Shown: positions 1 through 10,281, counted from the stretch's first letter. The stretch: DNA of 64,000 nt from Anabaenopsis elenkinii CCIBt3563 (GCF_015245355.1 NZ_CP063311.1:3138469-3202468); one strand, 5' to 3'. Notes: generated from the sequence alone by a model not told the origin. Numbers and translations: made by a program.

Positions 1-56
1 CAGCTTTAATTCTCCATGATCTTTGTCTTAGTAATGCCTTATCATATTATAATATA

Positions 57-168
57 TTTGCACACATTCCCTAGGAAGATGACCTGAATAATTAAGGAGT
101 GTAAATTAAACTTGGTATGTCGATTAACTGCTTTCTATGGAGGTTTAGCCCGCGGCTAAACCTTTTTT
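57..168 (+). ncRNA. Small RNA unit 1 (NsiR1-like), with terminator
   Basis: Starts at the TTTGCACACATTCC box, with an A/T-rich TATAAT-like stretch just upstream (about 47-54). Ends in a hairpin with a 10-bp stem AGGTTTAGCC/GGCTAAACCT (141-163) followed by a run of six T. No open reading frame of note. The 5' end is estimated from the shared box. Confidence 0.55.
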
Positions 169-230
169 ATCTTGAGATTGGTATTTATAGTTATATTTTA
201 TAGCTATATTTAACCTATAGATAGATAAAA

Positions 231-312
231 TTTGCATACAAGTATATTTAAAATCATAATATATGGTAAACTCTTGCTATATGTAGGCTTGGCTAATAGT
301 CAAGCCTCTTTT
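231..312 (+). ncRNA. Small RNA unit 2 (NsiR1-like), with terminator
   Basis: Begins with TTTGCATACA after GATAAAA. It contains the block ATGGTAAACTCTTGCTATAT and ends in a hairpin AGGCTTG/CAAGCCT (285-307) followed by a T-rich tail. It is shorter than units 1, 4 and 6, having lost about 30 bases in the middle. Confidence 0.5.
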
Positions 313-391
313 ATATGTTTTCAATTTAGCTTATGGTTAATTGTAAACTATGCTAAAAAACATATTTTATGATCATAGCATAAATATGTTT

Positions 392-506
392 TGTTGTGTA
401 TATACCGATAGGTACTCCCAATAATTTATTGATGATGTTACTATTCAGTTCGTTAATGCCTGAAAAACATATAACGACCCTGGAATCCAAGCCAGGGTTT
501 TCTTTT
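392..506 (+). ncRNA. Small RNA unit 3 (degenerate), with terminator
   Basis: The clear part is the terminator: stem ACCCTGG/CCAGGGT (477-498) followed by TTTTCTTTT. The 5' conserved box is not recognisable, so the start is a guess. A 72-codon frame crosses the hairpin and is treated as spurious. Confidence 0.35.
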
Positions 507-628
507 GAGAAGTTGATTACACAACAGACGACATCTGACCAGAGTATGAAAAACTTGATGATCAATACCTATACATTGACCATAAAAATACTATCTATAT
601 ATGGTGATAGCTAGCATATTTAATAAGA

Positions 629-738
629 TTTGTACACACCTTCAAGACAGATGAATTATCATCATTTAATATATAAAATATCCAAATATGGTAAACACCT
701 GGTATATATCAAGGCTTGACTATTGTTCAAGCCTTTTT
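629..738 (+). ncRNA. Small RNA unit 4 (NsiR1-like), with terminator
   Basis: The most canonical unit: TTTGTACACACCTTC box, then GATGAATTA, then ATGGTAAACACCTGGTATAT, then a 9-bp stem AAGGCTTGA/TCAAGCCTT (711-735) and a T run. A TAAGAT-like -10 lies immediately upstream (about 623-628). Confidence 0.6.
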
Positions 739-813
739 CATACTTTTGATACATAAATTACAGGGTAAATATAAATTCATCTAATAGTATAGTGACCAAA
801 TGAAGATGAATTT

Positions 814-906
814 GTGAGACATTAAAAACAGTCATTTTAAATAATGCAGTAGTACCTCTTTCAGCACAGTACTAATCAAGGTTTGGTTCACAGCCAAACC
901 TTTTTT
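814..906 (+). ncRNA. Small RNA unit 5 (diverged), with terminator
   Basis: Ends in a strong 9-bp stem AAGGTTTGG/CCAAACCTT (878-902) with six T. The 5' box is degenerate, so the start is approximate. The stem differs from units 4 and 6 at paired positions. Confidence 0.45.
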
Positions 907-943
907 ATGATTAATAATTGCTGATCTATCAGCTTTGAGGCTA

Positions 944-1052
944 TTTGAACACATCCTTTAGGAGGATGAACTAAAGGTATAGAACTATTAAATTATTATT
1001 GGTGTAGTAAATGCTTGGTATACATAAGGGCTTGGCTTGTCCAAGCCTTTTT
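944..1052 (+). ncRNA. Small RNA unit 6 (NsiR1-like), with terminator
   Basis: TTTGAACACATCCTTTAGGA box, GATGAACTA, a block ending AAATGCTTGGTATACAT, then a hairpin GGCTTGG/CCAAGCC (1029-1047) and a T run. Its length is almost the same as units 1 and 4. Confidence 0.55.
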
Positions 1053-1405
1053 CCTAACAATTTATATTAGCCAGGGATGATCTTTGGCAATATTTAAAAT
1101 AAGTATAATTTACTACTATAAAGCTTAATGCCATTTACCTGGATAATATTAATACCATGATCATGGGGACGGCAAAGAATTTAAAGACTTGTAAACTCTG
1201 ATAGACTCTCTATCTGACTGGAGAGTTTAGGATGAGTATTAAGATAAAAGCCAAACTTAATAGCTGATGACAGTCCCAAGCATCCCTCAAGCCATGAAAA
1301 GAGAATTCCCCACAAACTAGAAATGGCTAAATTAGCTTTACAGACTGATATTCAGCAAGACATAAGCTGAGTCCTGATAGTCCTTTGATTCCATACCGTA
1401 AATCT
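1053..1405. other. Intergenic region before the metallochaperone gene
   Basis: About 350 bases without a supported gene. The pair AGACTCTC and GAGAGTT near 1203-1228 could form a small hairpin. I see no ribosome-binding site or conserved frame. It presumably carries the promoter of the copper genes. Confidence 0.4.
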
Positions 1406-1606
1406 ATGACACTCAAACTGACAGTTCCCAATATGGCTTGTTCTGCTTGTGCCAACAATATTACCAATGCAATTAAAGCAGTTGATGCCAATGCTACCAT
1501 TGAGGCTGACCCCCAAACCAAATTTGTGAGCGTAGAAACTCAAGCATCAGAAGCAGCAATTAAAGATGCTTTAGCTACAGCTGGTTATCCAGCTGCTGAA
1601 AAATGA
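1406..1606 (+). CDS. Heavy-metal-associated (HMA) domain protein, copper metallochaperone
   Basis: A free-standing HMA domain of 66 residues that would bind Cu(I) in the cytosol and pass it to P-type ATPases. The metal site is the MACSAC motif at about residues 10-15. The rest fits the short beta-alpha-beta-beta-alpha-beta fold and ends in AGYP, typical of the family. The frame extends 7 codons upstream, but the ATG giving MTLKLTVPNM is the conserved start. It lies 138 bases upstream of a CopA-type ATPase on the same strand, so the two probably work together. It resembles cyanobacterial Atx1/CopZ chaperones; the symbol is withheld because both names are used. Confidence 0.9.
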   Translation: MTLKLTVPNMACSACANNITNAIKAVDANATIEADPQTKFVSVETQASEAAIKDALATAGYPAAEK

Positions 1607-1744
1607 TTATACCGCTGAAGATGCCCACTCGATAGTTTGATGTAATTTTCACATTCAAACTAGAGTGTTTAATCTGATGAAGTTGCATCCATTTGATGCA
1701 ACTTTGGCTACATAGGCTACACCAGCAAAAGTGATTTACTGAGC

Positions 1745-4021
1745 ATGGATACTCTCACGCTGAAACTCCAAGGTATGAGTTGCGCCTCCTGCGCCAACAA
1801 CATTGACCAAGCAATTCGCTTAATTCCAGGGGTGATTGACTGTAATGTTAACTTTGGTGCTGAACAAGCTACCATCAATTATGATCGAACACGGACTAAT
1901 GTCAAGATCATTCAAGCAGCCATTGATGCTGCGGGATACTCTTCTTACCCAACTTCAGAAGACATACTGACTGGAGAAGATGATGGTCAGAAGGCCATTA
2001 AGTTAGCCCAAGAAAGGGAAATTAGGCGCAAGGTGATTGTGGCCTGTGTCATTGCTATGATAATTTTTGTGGGTTCTATACCCATGATGACAGGGTTACA
2101 CTTACCGTTTATTCCGGAATTTCTCCATAATTATTGGGTACAGTTAGTGTTAACTACTCCAGTACAGTTTTGGTGTGGTTGGAGTTTTTACGTCAATGGC
2201 TGGAAAGCCCTTAAACACCATATGGCAACAATGGATACCCTCATGGCTGTGGGTACAACTGCAGCATATCTATATTCTTTGTTTGTGACTCTGTTTTCGG
2301 GATTTTTTACGGATCAAGGTTTAATCCCTCATGTATACTATGAGGTTTCGGTAACTGTAATTGCTTTAATTTTGCTGGGGCGATTGTTAGAACATCGCGC
2401 TCGAGGAAAAACTTCGGAAGCTATTCATAAACTGATGGGACTACAACCGAGAAATGCTAGAGTTATCCGTGATGGTGTGGAAATGGATATTTCTATTACC
2501 GAAGTGGAAATCAATGATGTGATTGTGGTGCGTCCAGGGGAAAAGATTCCTGTAGATGGTGAGGTGATTGCTGGTATTTCTACTGTAGATGAGTCTATGG
2601 TTACTGGTGAAAGTTTACCAGTGAAGAAGCAAGCAGGGGATGAGGTCATAGGAGCGACCATTAACAAAACTGGTAGCTTTCAGTTGCGGGCGACACGGGT
2701 GGGAAAGGATACCTTTTTGGCGCAAATCGTCAAACTTGTGCAGCAAGCACAAGGCTCTAAAGCACCCATTCAAAGATTAGCAGATCAAGTTACAGGATGG
2801 TTTGTACCTGCTGTGATTGCGATCGCCATCGCCACCTTTGTGATTTGGTTTAACTTCATGGGTAACTTCACCCTAGCAATCATGACGGCAGTGGGTGTAC
2901 TCATTATAGCTTGTCCCTGCGCTTTGGGTTTAGCCACTCCCACCTCCATTATGGTGGGTACTGGTAAAGGGGCGGAAAATGGTATTTTAATTAAAGATGC
3001 CCAAAGTCTAGAGCTAGCACACAAAATTACTACCATTGTTTTGGATAAAACCGGAACTTTAACTCAGGGAAATCCCACAGTTACTGATTTTGTCTGTCTC
3101 AAAGGTACTGCTAACCACAATGAACTACAGCTTTTACAGTTAGCTGCTGCTGTAGAGCGCAATTCTGAGCATCCCTTGGCTGAGGCGGTGGTAAAATATG
3201 CCCAGTCCCAAGGGGTAAATTTAATTGAGTCCCACAACTTTGCAGCTGTTCCCGGTAGTGGCGTTCAAGGTGTGGTGTCAGACCGTCTCATACAAATTGG
3301 TACACAACGCTGGATGACAGAACTGGGAATTAATACTCACTCCCTCCCAGAATATCAACAAGCCTGGGAAGCTGGGGGGAAAACAGTGATTTTCATGGCT
3401 GTAGATGGTGAAATAGAAGCAGTCATGGGTATTGCTGATGCTCTCAAGCCTTCCTCAACAGCAGCAGTGAAAATACTGCAAAAAATGGGTTTAGAGGTAG
3501 TAATGCTGACTGGAGATAACAGTAAAACGGCGGAGGCGATCGCCCAAGAAGTAGGGATCGACAGAGTTTTCCCAGAGGTACGCCCAGAACAAAAAACCGC
3601 CATGATTAAATCTCTTCAAGGTAATGGTAAATCTCAAATTATAGCCATGGTGGGGGATGGTATTAATGATGCACCTGCACTCGCACAAGCAGATGTGGGT
3701 ATTGCTATTGGTACAGGAACAGATGTAGCGATCGCCGCGAGTGATATTACTCTAATTTCTGGAGATTTACAAGGAATTGTCACCGCGATTCAACTTAGCC
3801 GGGCGACCATGAGTAATATTCGCCAAAACCTCTTCTTTGCCTTTATTTACAATATCATTGGTATTCCCGTGGCGGCGGGAATTCTCTTTCCCTGGTTTGG
3901 TTGGTTACTCAATCCGATTCTTGCAGGTGCTGCAATGGCTCTTTCTTCCCTCTGTGTGGTCACCAATGCCCTGAGATTGCGGCAATTTCACCCCAAAATC
4001 ATCTCTGCAAGTGTACAATAA
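1745..4021 (+). CDS. copA: Copper-translocating P1B-type ATPase
   Basis: 758-residue membrane pump that exports or delivers Cu(I) using ATP. An N-terminal HMA domain carries GMSCASC (Cys13, Cys16). The transmembrane metal-site motif CPC is at residues 390-392, the phosphorylated Asp434 is in [15 protein letters not shown] holds the His-Pro pair of the nucleotide-binding domain, and GDGINDAP (about 637-644) is the hinge motif. Eight transmembrane segments are expected. Cyanobacteria usually have two such pumps (CtaA and PacS, supplying plastocyanin); the sequence alone does not tell me which this is. The preceding metallochaperone gene supports copper as substrate. Confidence 0.93.
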   Translation: MDTLTLKLQGMSCASCANNIDQAIRLIPGVIDCNVNFGAEQATINYDRTRTNVKIIQAAIDAAGYSSYPTSEDILTGEDDGQKAIKLAQEREIRRKVIVACVIAMIIFVGSIPMMTGLHLPFIPEFLHNYWVQLVLTTPVQFWCGWSFYVNGWKALKHHMATMDTLMAVGTTAAYLYSLFVTLFSGFFTDQGLIPHVYYEVSVTVIALILLGRLLEHRARGKTSEAIHKLMGLQPRNARVIRDGVEMDISITEVEINDVIVVRPGEKIPVDGEVIAGISTVDESMVTGESLPVKKQAGDEVIGATINKTGSFQLRATRVGKDTFLAQIVKLVQQAQGSKAPIQRLADQVTGWFVPAVIAIAIATFVIWFNFMGNFTLAIMTAVGVLIIACPCALGLATPTSIMVGTGKGAENGILIKDAQSLELAHKITTIVLDKTGTLTQGNPTVTDFVCLKGTANHNELQLLQLAAAVERNSEHPLAEAVVKYAQSQGVNLIESHNFAAVPGSGVQGVVSDRLIQIGTQRWMTELGINTHSLPEYQQAWEAGGKTVIFMAVDGEIEAVMGIADALKPSSTAAVKILQKMGLEVVMLTGDNSKTAEAIAQEVGIDRVFPEVRPEQKTAMIKSLQGNGKSQIIAMVGDGINDAPALAQADVGIAIGTGTDVAIAASDITLISGDLQGIVTAIQLSRATMSNIRQNLFFAFIYNIIGIPVAAGILFPWFGWLLNPILAGAAMALSSLCVVTNALRLRQFHPKIISASVQ

Positions 4022-4029
4022 TTTTATCT

Positions 4030-4266
4030 ATGTTCCAGAAAAATATACTTTGGGCTACCGTGACCGCTTTGGGTTTGTCCCTGGGAACAGTATCAGCCAC
4101 AACGCCCACCCATTCACCAGGAGAAAATAACAGATTTCACCCCATAGAGCAACCTTTGGGGGTGAAAGTTGGTGTCACTATGGGTGGTGTAGCCTTAATT
4201 GCATTAGAGCTATGGTGGTTTCTGTTAAGTAAATCCCCCACACAAACCCACAGCCAAGAAGATTAA
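4030..4266 (+). CDS. Small membrane protein downstream of copA
   Basis: 78 residues with a hydrophobic N-terminal segment (about 6-24, signal peptide or anchor, with SAT near a possible cleavage site), a hydrophilic stretch, and a second hydrophobic segment (about 47-66) before a short polar tail. The frame can be extended upstream into copA, but the ATG 8 bases after the copA stop is the sensible start and suggests co-transcription. No family is recognised. Position argues for an accessory role in copper delivery; this is inference only. Confidence 0.6.
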   Translation: MFQKNILWATVTALGLSLGTVSATTPTHSPGENNRFHPIEQPLGVKVGVTMGGVALIALELWWFLLSKSPTQTHSQED

Positions 4267-4283
4267 TTAGGGAAGCGATCGCC

Positions 4284-4313
4284 TGATTAATCCCTGTGGT
4301 TAGGGATTAATCA
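4284..4313 (+). terminator. Stem-loop after the copper genes
   Basis: Perfect 12-bp inverted repeat TGATTAATCCCT/AGGGATTAATCA with a 6-base loop, 18 bases after the stop of the small membrane protein. There is no strong T run, so it may be a weak terminator or an mRNA-stabilising hairpin. Confidence 0.5.
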
Positions 4314-4494
4314 TCAAAATTGTAATTTCCTTGTCACAACAAATAATTGCAGTTTAGTCCCCCCATGAAAGCAAAAGCAGTTAATTGATTTTGGCAATCA
4401 AAAAATTATGAAAAATTATGGGGGATTTTGGGCTTAAAATTGCTTACAAGATGAATTTATATTTAACTTTGCCACCTGCAGGACATCCCTAGCT

Positions 4495-4881
4495 ATGATT
4501 ACTGAAATTTTTCCCTTCGGTTTTGAGATAGACAAAATCGCCATCGCCGGAGCCAGTCTCTGGTCATTGGCTCTATACTTGACATTTTACCGCCTGCGTG
4601 ATAAAACAACTAACCTTATAACTAGATGGTTTAACTTTGCCGAGCGATCGCTTTACATCAGTCAACAAGAATTTGAGAAAACACGCCAAGCTAGAGAGTC
4701 CCAAAACGCCTTTTACGCTTCACTATTTAGCATCATTCCTTTTCTAGTCATTGGGGGTTTATCCAACTGGTTTCTCGAAATTAGCTTAGGACCTAGCTGG
4801 GGTGTCAGCATCGGTATAATGGCTTGTATTATTTCTGCTATTTATGAACTAGCTCGGCAAAGTGGAGAATTAGAAGATTGA
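4495..4881 (+). CDS. Hypothetical membrane protein
   Basis: 128 residues. Three hydrophobic segments are visible: about residues 16-32, 72-92 and 100-118. A charged, possibly helical stretch around 48-70 (SQQEFEKTRQARESQ) separates the first two. No catalytic motif is recognised. It stands alone, with a MITE-like repeat immediately after the stop. The composition looks like normal cyanobacterial sequence, including a GCGATCGC site, so I take it as a real conserved hypothetical. Confidence 0.65.
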   Translation: MITEIFPFGFEIDKIAIAGASLWSLALYLTFYRLRDKTTNLITRWFNFAERSLYISQQEFEKTRQARESQNAFYASLFSIIPFLVIGGLSNWFLEISLGPSWGVSIGIMACIISAIYELARQSGELED

Positions 4882-4896
4882 TATCATAAACCTTTC

Positions 4897-5061
4897 ACTC
4901 TCAGAGGATGTTTGGAAAGTATTAAACAGGTAATTTTTATATTAGGGAACACACAAAAAACAATAAAATCCAGTCCCATCCCCTTACAAGGGGAGGGTTA
5001 GGGTGGGGTCAAACAATAGTTGATACACTAATCATGACTTATCAAACATCCTCTGAGAGTA
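4897..5061. mobile_element. MITE-like element with 24-bp terminal inverted repeats
   Basis: A 165-bp non-coding element bounded by ACTCTCAGAGGATGTTTGGA... at 4897-4920 and its inverted counterpart at 5038-5061, with 2 mismatches in 24. The interior holds the GGGGAGGGTTAGGGTGGGG-type block common in cyanobacterial intergenic DNA. It encodes no transposase; it would have to be mobilised in trans. No convincing target duplication is visible. Confidence 0.65.
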
Positions 5062-5152
5062 GAATCGATAGCATGAGTTAGGCTTTAAAACTTTGAAAGC
5101 TCAAGTCAGATTTATCTGACTAAGTGTTAATTCTCACATTGCAAACTGTACA

Positions 5153-6361
5153 ATGGTCAAACAAATCAAGCCTAATTACTCTAGTCTCTGGATTAACCAC
5201 ATTGCACAAGTACCCCAAAATGCTTGGGATGCTTTAGCAATACCCCTGAAAACGCCGTTTTTAGAATGGGACTGGCTGAATAATCTGGAAATCTCCCAGA
5301 GTGTGACGGCGAAAACCGGATGGTTACCGAATCACTTAACAGTTTGGCGAGGGGGGAATTTGATAGCAGCAGCGCCACTGTACCTGAAAGGACATAGTTA
5401 TGGTGAATTTGTCTTTGACCAGCAATGGGCAGAATTAGCCACCCGTCTGGGAATACAATATTATCCTAAGTTATTGGGAATGACACCATTTACCCCCGCT
5501 GAAGGTTATCGTTTTTTAATTGCTCCGGGGGAAGATGAAGAGTACATTACAGCCATGATGGTACATGAGATAGATTCTTGGTGTACTAAGCATGGAATTT
5601 CTGGGTGTCATTTTCTCTATGTCGATCCTCAATGGCGCACTATGGTAGAACCCCAAGGTTTTACCCCTTGGTTACACCATAGCTACATTTGGGAAAATCT
5701 GGGGTTTAAAACTTTTGATGATTACTTAAAATTATTCAACGCCAATCAGCGCCGTAATATCAAGCGAGAGCGCAAAGCTGTGGAAAAGGTGGGTTTAGAA
5801 TTTCACCCAGTCACTGGTGATGCAATTCCTCACTCTTTATTTCCTTTAATGTACCAGTTCTATGCTGATACCTGTGATAAGTTTGGCTGGTGGGGTAGTA
5901 AGTACCTAACAAAACAGTTTTTTGAGCAGCTACACACTAACTATCGCCATCGCGTCCTGTTCTTCCCAGCTTATGATCAGCAAGACCAGGGCCAACCTAT
6001 AGGTATGTCTTTTTGTCTGTATAAAGGCGATCGCTTATATGGACGCTACTGGGGGAGTTTTCAAGAAATAGACTGTTTACATTTTGATGCTTGCTACTAT
6101 ACACCCATTGAGTGGGCGATCGCCCATGGTATCCAAAGCTTTGATCCTGGTGCTGGGGGACGACATAAAAAACGCCGTGGGTTCCCAGCTACGCCTAATT
6201 ATAGTTTGCACCGCTTGTACAATCGGCGGTTAGAAAAAATTCTCCATCCCTATCTTAGGGAAGTCAATCAACTAGAACAACAGGAGATAGAAGCCATCAA
6301 TCAGGATTTACCATTTAGTCAAAATTTCCCCAGTATTAAAATCCCGGAAGAATTAACATAG
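5153..6361 (+). CDS. DUF482 / FemAB-like GNAT family protein
   Basis: 402-residue soluble protein of the DUF482 family (sometimes labelled peptidogalycan biosynthesis protein), which has a FemAB-like double GNAT fold. Supporting stretches are the long aromatic-rich N-terminal half, [15 protein letters not shown] near residue 200, [20 protein letters not shown] near 300, and the family hallmark [15 protein letters not shown] near 335-350. The acyl or aminoacyl acceptor is unknown. Its last 26 bases overlap the 3' end of the convergent queA gene. The start ATG follows a non-coding stretch and gives the expected length. Confidence 0.8.
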   Translation: MVKQIKPNYSSLWINHIAQVPQNAWDALAIPLKTPFLEWDWLNNLEISQSVTAKTGWLPNHLTVWRGGNLIAAAPLYLKGHSYGEFVFDQQWAELATRLGIQYYPKLLGMTPFTPAEGYRFLIAPGEDEEYITAMMVHEIDSWCTKHGISGCHFLYVDPQWRTMVEPQGFTPWLHHSYIWENLGFKTFDDYLKLFNANQRRNIKRERKAVEKVGLEFHPVTGDAIPHSLFPLMYQFYADTCDKFGWWGSKYLTKQFFEQLHTNYRHRVLFFPAYDQQDQGQPIGMSFCLYKGDRLYGRYWGSFQEIDCLHFDACYYTPIEWAIAHGIQSFDPGAGGRHKKRRGFPATPNYSLHRLYNRRLEKILHPYLREVNQLEQQEIEAINQDLPFSQNFPSIKIPEELT

Positions 6362-7469
6362 CATCCCCAAAGGAATAAAAGCGATATTTCCCAGCTATAG
6401 CTTGTTGGTATATATTTAACAACCGCTCCCTACCAATCAACGCACTTACCAGCATCAACAAACTAGAACGCGGTAAGTGGAAATTGGTAATTAAACCATC
6501 TACTACCCGCCATTGGTAACCGGGATAGATGAATAAATCTGTTTGACCACAGAATGATTGTAAATCCCCAGACTGTGCTGCTGCTTCCAAGGCGCGGACT
6601 ACTGTAGTCCCCACTGCAATAATTCGACCCCCCGCTGCTTTGGTGGCGCGGATTTGTTCTACTGTAGTGGGGGGGACTGCAATCCACTCCTGATGCATTT
6701 GGTGGTTAGTGACGTCTTCTATTTCCACAGGGCGAAATGTCCCTACCCCCACGTGTAAGGTGATGGAAGCCTGATGAATACCGCGATCGCCTAACTTATC
6801 TAGTAACTCTGGGGTAAAATGTAATCCTGCTGTAGGTGCGGCGATCGCTCCTGGTTGCTGGGCGTAAACTGTTTGATATTGTTCATCAGCCGCAGTAGAA
6901 CTGGTAATATATGGCGGTAGGGGTATCTCACCGAATTGATCTAAGACCTCGATTAAAGGTTTACCATCAGGTACATCAAAATCTAATAAACGTCCTCCCG
7001 TCCCTGGGTCGCTTTCTAATACAGTCGCAGTGAGGGTAGTGGGGTTTTGTGCAGAATCTTTAGATGTAAAAAAAATTCTAGATCCTATTTTGAAGCGTTT
7101 TCCGGGTTTAACTAAAGCTAACCAACAGTTATATTTTCGTTCTTCCAAAAGCAAAACCTCTACTGTAGCACCCGTAGATTTACTACCATACAGCCTAGCT
7201 GGAATTACTTTTGTGTCATTCACAATCAACAAATCCCCAGGGCGTAACAAATCTGGTAACTCTCGAAAAATATGATGTGCGGGTGCGGTTTCGGTAGAGG
7301 AATTTACCACTAATAAACGGGAACTATCCCTGGGAAATACGGGATTTTGAGCAATTAGTTCCTCTGGTAATATATAATCATACCCACTCAATGAGTAGTC
7401 TAAACTCACATCTGGTGTTTCTGTGGCAGAACATCCCGGCAAATTACTATGTATTATTTCTTGCTCCAT
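6336..7469 (-). CDS. queA: S-adenosylmethionine:tRNA ribosyltransferase-isomerase
   Basis: Transfers and isomerises the ribosyl group of SAM onto 7-aminomethyl-7-deazaguanine in tRNA to give epoxyqueuosine. Recognisable blocks include [70 protein letters not shown]-like (seen as [11 protein letters not shown]) and [17 protein letters not shown] near the C-terminus. The frame runs 16 codons further upstream into prmA; the ATG giving MEQEI (377 residues) avoids that overlap and lies 11 bases after the prmA stop. Same-strand order prmA-queA suggests co-transcription. Confidence 0.95.
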   Translation of the reverse strand: MEQEIIHSNLPGCSATETPDVSLDYSLSGYDYILPEELIAQNPVFPRDSSRLLVVNSSTETAPAHHIFRELPDLLRPGDLLIVNDTKVIPARLYGSKSTGATVEVLLLEERKYNCWLALVKPGKRFKIGSRIFFTSKDSAQNPTTLTATVLESDPGTGGRLLDFDVPDGKPLIEVLDQFGEIPLPPYITSSTAADEQYQTVYAQQPGAIAAPTAGLHFTPELLDKLGDRGIHQASITLHVGVGTFRPVEIEDVTNHQMHQEWIAVPPTTVEQIRATKAAGGRIIAVGTTVVRALEAAAQSGDLQSFCGQTDLFIYPGYQWRVVDGLITNFHLPRSSLLMLVSALIGRERLLNIYQQAIAGKYRFYSFGDAMLILPGF

Positions 7470-7480
7470 TGCCTTAATTA

Positions 7481-8377
7481 CTAACTCTGAGAACGCCGCA
7501 CATTGAGGCAACACCATTCTTTCTTTGTTAACAGGTTATCAACGATCCAACCGTTTTTTTCTAAAGACTCAGCCACAGTAGCAGATTGTTCTACTAAAAT
7601 CCCGCTAAAAATTCCCCAACTACTCGGTTTAATAATCTGGTTCATTTGTGGCAGCAACTGAATAATCACATCAGCCAAAATATTACAAACAATACCATCC
7701 ACAGGTTCTTGTAACCCTTGCGTGACTATATCTACACTACCTTCCTCCGGTATCAAGGATTCTGGGCTAATCCGATTCAGGTCACGATTGCTCACAGTTG
7801 ATTGTACCGCTAAGGGGTCAGTATCCACTGCATAAACTGTTTTTGCCCCTAATAGTAATGCTCCAATACCCAGTATACCAGAACCACAGCCGATATCAGC
7901 AATCACCTGACCAATTTTACCCTGAAAATCCACATTTTCTAGGGATTCCAAGCATAATTGGGTTGTGGCATGGTTGCCCGTACCAAATGCTACACCGGGA
8001 TCTAGAAGAATTACTAGGCGGTCTGAAGCGGCGCTTAAAGGTAGCCAAGCAGGATTAATCAAAAAGCGATCGCCTATTTTTTCCGGTTGCCAGTATTGTT
8101 TCCAACTAGTAGCCCAATCTTCCTCATTGATTAACTGACAGCTGAGGGTAGGAATAGGTAAGCCCACACACAGAGCATCTTCATGTAATTGGCTAGAGAG
8201 CAACTCTAAATCTAGGGTTGCTCCTGGCAATCTTGGTAGGTAAGCCTTTACAAGACACAAATCACCTTTACCCTCGCTAGCTGTACCACGGCTGCTAAAA
8301 TCTTCCAGTCGCCAAAAGATAGAATCTTCTAGAGCTGGATCACATAAAATCTGTACTTCCCACCAACTGTTTGTCAT
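7481..8377 (-). CDS. prmA: Ribosomal protein L11 methyltransferase
   Basis: SAM-dependent methyltransferase that modifies ribosomal protein L11. The N-terminal substrate-binding part starts WWEVQILC. The SAM-binding motif is [18 protein letters not shown], preceded by [19 protein letters not shown], a strong PrmA signature, and followed by [13 protein letters not shown]. The start chosen (MTNSWW, 298 residues) is 6 codons inside the longest frame, which begins MKSELN; either is possible. queA follows 11 bases downstream. Confidence 0.93.
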   Translation of the reverse strand: MTNSWWEVQILCDPALEDSIFWRLEDFSSRGTASEGKGDLCLVKAYLPRLPGATLDLELLSSQLHEDALCVGLPIPTLSCQLINEEDWATSWKQYWQPEKIGDRFLINPAWLPLSAASDRLVILLDPGVAFGTGNHATTQLCLESLENVDFQGKIGQVIADIGCGSGILGIGALLLGAKTVYAVDTDPLAVQSTVSNRDLNRISPESLIPEEGSVDIVTQGLQEPVDGIVCNILADVIIQLLPQMNQIIKPSSWGIFSGILVEQSATVAESLEKNGWIVDNLLTKKEWCCLNVRRSQS

Positions 8378-8424
8378 ATTTAATTCTGATTTCAAGAAAT
8401 GAGGCAGGCCTCATTTCTTCAAGT

Positions 8425-10005
8425 TTATAGAGTTACTGTGTATGCGTCCCGAATTCCCGGTACTTTGACAATTTCATCCAAAATGCCATCCGGCAATGGA
8501 TCATCGATACTCAGAGCCATTACAGCATCACCACGAACAATTTTCCGGCCTACCTGCATACTAGCAATGTTGACATTAAAACTGCCCAGGAGGGAACCAA
8601 GTTTACCGATAATTCCCGGCATATCACGGTGTAAAGTAAACACCATATATTTACTGGGGGGTACATTAATGGGGAAACCATCAACGTCGGTGAGGTGAAT
8701 TTCTTTGTCCCCTAATAAAGCCCCCGTTACCGAATGAGTCCCCAAAGTACCTGTAGCTTCCAGGTGCAAAGAGCCGGCGTAGTCACGAGCTGAAGCGTCC
8801 CGGGTTTCAATCACCCGAATTCCCCGCTCCTTGGCCTCTATAGTAGCATTGACGTAATTTACCCGTTCCCGGAGGGCTTGGTAAAGTAGTCCCTTCAAGG
8901 AGGCGACAACTAAAGGCTGACTCTTGTTGGTTGCGAGGTCTCCTTGTAGTCGGACATTGAGTACTTCTACTCGTCCACCAGCTAGCTGTCCCACTAGTTT
9001 ACCCAGGGTTTCGGCTAGCTGCATATAAGGCTTGAGTTCTTCTAGGACATCCGGACCCAAACCAGGGATATTAACTGCTGAACGTGCTGGTAGTCCTAAG
9101 AGAACGTCGCGAATTTGCTCGGCCACATCAATAGCTACGTTTACTTGTGCTTCTGTGGTGGAGGCTCCTAAATGGGGGGTGAGGATTACTTCTTTACCGA
9201 GCGATCGCAAATCAGACTCACCTAGGGGTTCTGACTCAAATACATCCAAGGCAGCACCGGCAATTTGACCTTGTTTAATTGCCGCAGCTAAAGCAGCTTC
9301 ATCAATGATACCACCACGAGCGCAATTAATAATTCTGGCTGTGGGTTTCATTTTCGCCAGACTTTGAGCATTAATTAAGTGGGTGGTTTCTGGTGTTTTG
9401 GGGATGTGTAGGGTGATATAGTCTGCTTGCTGCATCAGTAAATCCATATCCACCAACTGACAGCCCAGTTGTTCGGCTCGTTCTCTGGAGATAAAAGGAT
9501 CATAAGCTAAGAGTTTCATTCCCATGGCTTTGGCTACTGTTGCCACATGGGAGCCGATTTTCCCCAAACCGACTACACCCAGGATCTTTTTATAAACTTC
9601 CGCACCTACGAAAGTTTTACGATCCCACTCACCCTTTTTCACAGAAGCGTTAGCATCAGGGATGTGACGGGATAAAGATAACATCATGGCTAGGGCGTGT
9701 TCCGCCGCGGCGATGGTATTACCTTCTGGGGAATTGACGACAACAATTCCGCGCCGGGTAGCTGTAGCAACATCAACATTATCCACACCGACACCAGCAC
9801 GACCAATAATTTTTAACTGAGTACCAGCTTCAATAATTTCTTGTGTAACCCGCGTACCAGAGCGGATCATCAGCGCGTCATATTCCCCAATAATTTCGAT
9901 CAGTTCTGCTGGTTTAAGACCTGTTTTGACATCTACCGTAGCAACTTGGGTGAGAATGTCAATTCCAGCTTGGTCAATAGGATCGGAGACGAGAACCTTG
10001 GACAT
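8425..10005 (-). CDS. serA: D-3-phosphoglycerate dehydrogenase
   Basis: First committed enzyme of serine synthesis: oxidises 3-phosphoglycerate with NAD. 526 residues, the long form usual in cyanobacteria. In order: catalytic domain (MIRSGTRV; GRAGVGVDNVD), NAD-binding domain (VVGLGKIGSHVA; ARGGIIDEAAL; LTPHLGASTTEAQ with the catalytic His), an allosteric-substrate-binding region, and a C-terminal ACT domain (MVFTLHRDMPGIIGKLGSLLG) that binds serine in feedback-inhibited relatives. The longest frame adds 14 residues of unlikely sequence; the ATG giving MSKVLVSDPID is the conserved start. Confidence 0.96.
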   Translation of the reverse strand: MSKVLVSDPIDQAGIDILTQVATVDVKTGLKPAELIEIIGEYDALMIRSGTRVTQEIIEAGTQLKIIGRAGVGVDNVDVATATRRGIVVVNSPEGNTIAAAEHALAMMLSLSRHIPDANASVKKGEWDRKTFVGAEVYKKILGVVGLGKIGSHVATVAKAMGMKLLAYDPFISRERAEQLGCQLVDMDLLMQQADYITLHIPKTPETTHLINAQSLAKMKPTARIINCARGGIIDEAALAAAIKQGQIAGAALDVFESEPLGESDLRSLGKEVILTPHLGASTTEAQVNVAIDVAEQIRDVLLGLPARSAVNIPGLGPDVLEELKPYMQLAETLGKLVGQLAGGRVEVLNVRLQGDLATNKSQPLVVASLKGLLYQALRERVNYVNATIEAKERGIRVIETRDASARDYAGSLHLEATGTLGTHSVTGALLGDKEIHLTDVDGFPINVPPSKYMVFTLHRDMPGIIGKLGSLLGSFNVNIASMQVGRKIVRGDAVMALSIDDPLPDGILDEIVKVPGIRDAYTVTL

Positions 10006-10281
10006 GATTACTTGATTTGTTGGCAATTTACAGGTTATGCAGCACAAGACTTTTTAGTTTAGTCTTTATCTGTGGCAATTGAGCAAAATTTATGCCCTTT
10101 CATATCAACCTCTCACTCACCTTGTGATTTTCCATAAGTAAGAAAGCATCAGTTGCACAGATATTCCGGTACTGGTTTATCGGATCTGATCCCGTAGCTT
10201 GGCGTCAGCCATAGACTATTAGTGATTTGTGGCACCCTTCCGGTAATATAAACCATGATCATAGCTACAAAGCTAATATTT

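Larger units (their letters stand above)
57..1052 (+). repeat. Tandem array of six diverged small-RNA-like units
   Basis: Six intrinsic terminators occur in a row on the plus strand (stems centred near 152, 296, 487, 723, 890 and 1038), with no credible protein gene between them. Units 1, 2, 4 and 6 share a 5' box TTTGNACACA or close to it (57, 231, 629, 944). Units 2, 4 and 6 share a downstream block around GGTAAAC and TTGNTATAT just before the hairpin. The layout of short repeated units, each with its own terminator, matches the NsiR1 array known upstream of hetF in Nostoc/Anabaena. That identity is inferred from layout and remembered sequence resemblance, not an alignment. The known array is divergent from hetF, so hetF would be expected just left of the window on the minus strand. 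Confidence 0.6.

Noticed and set aside
396-614. 72-codon frame inside the small-RNA array
   Set aside because: It spans the terminator hairpin of unit 3, has no ribosome-binding site, and no recognisable protein features.
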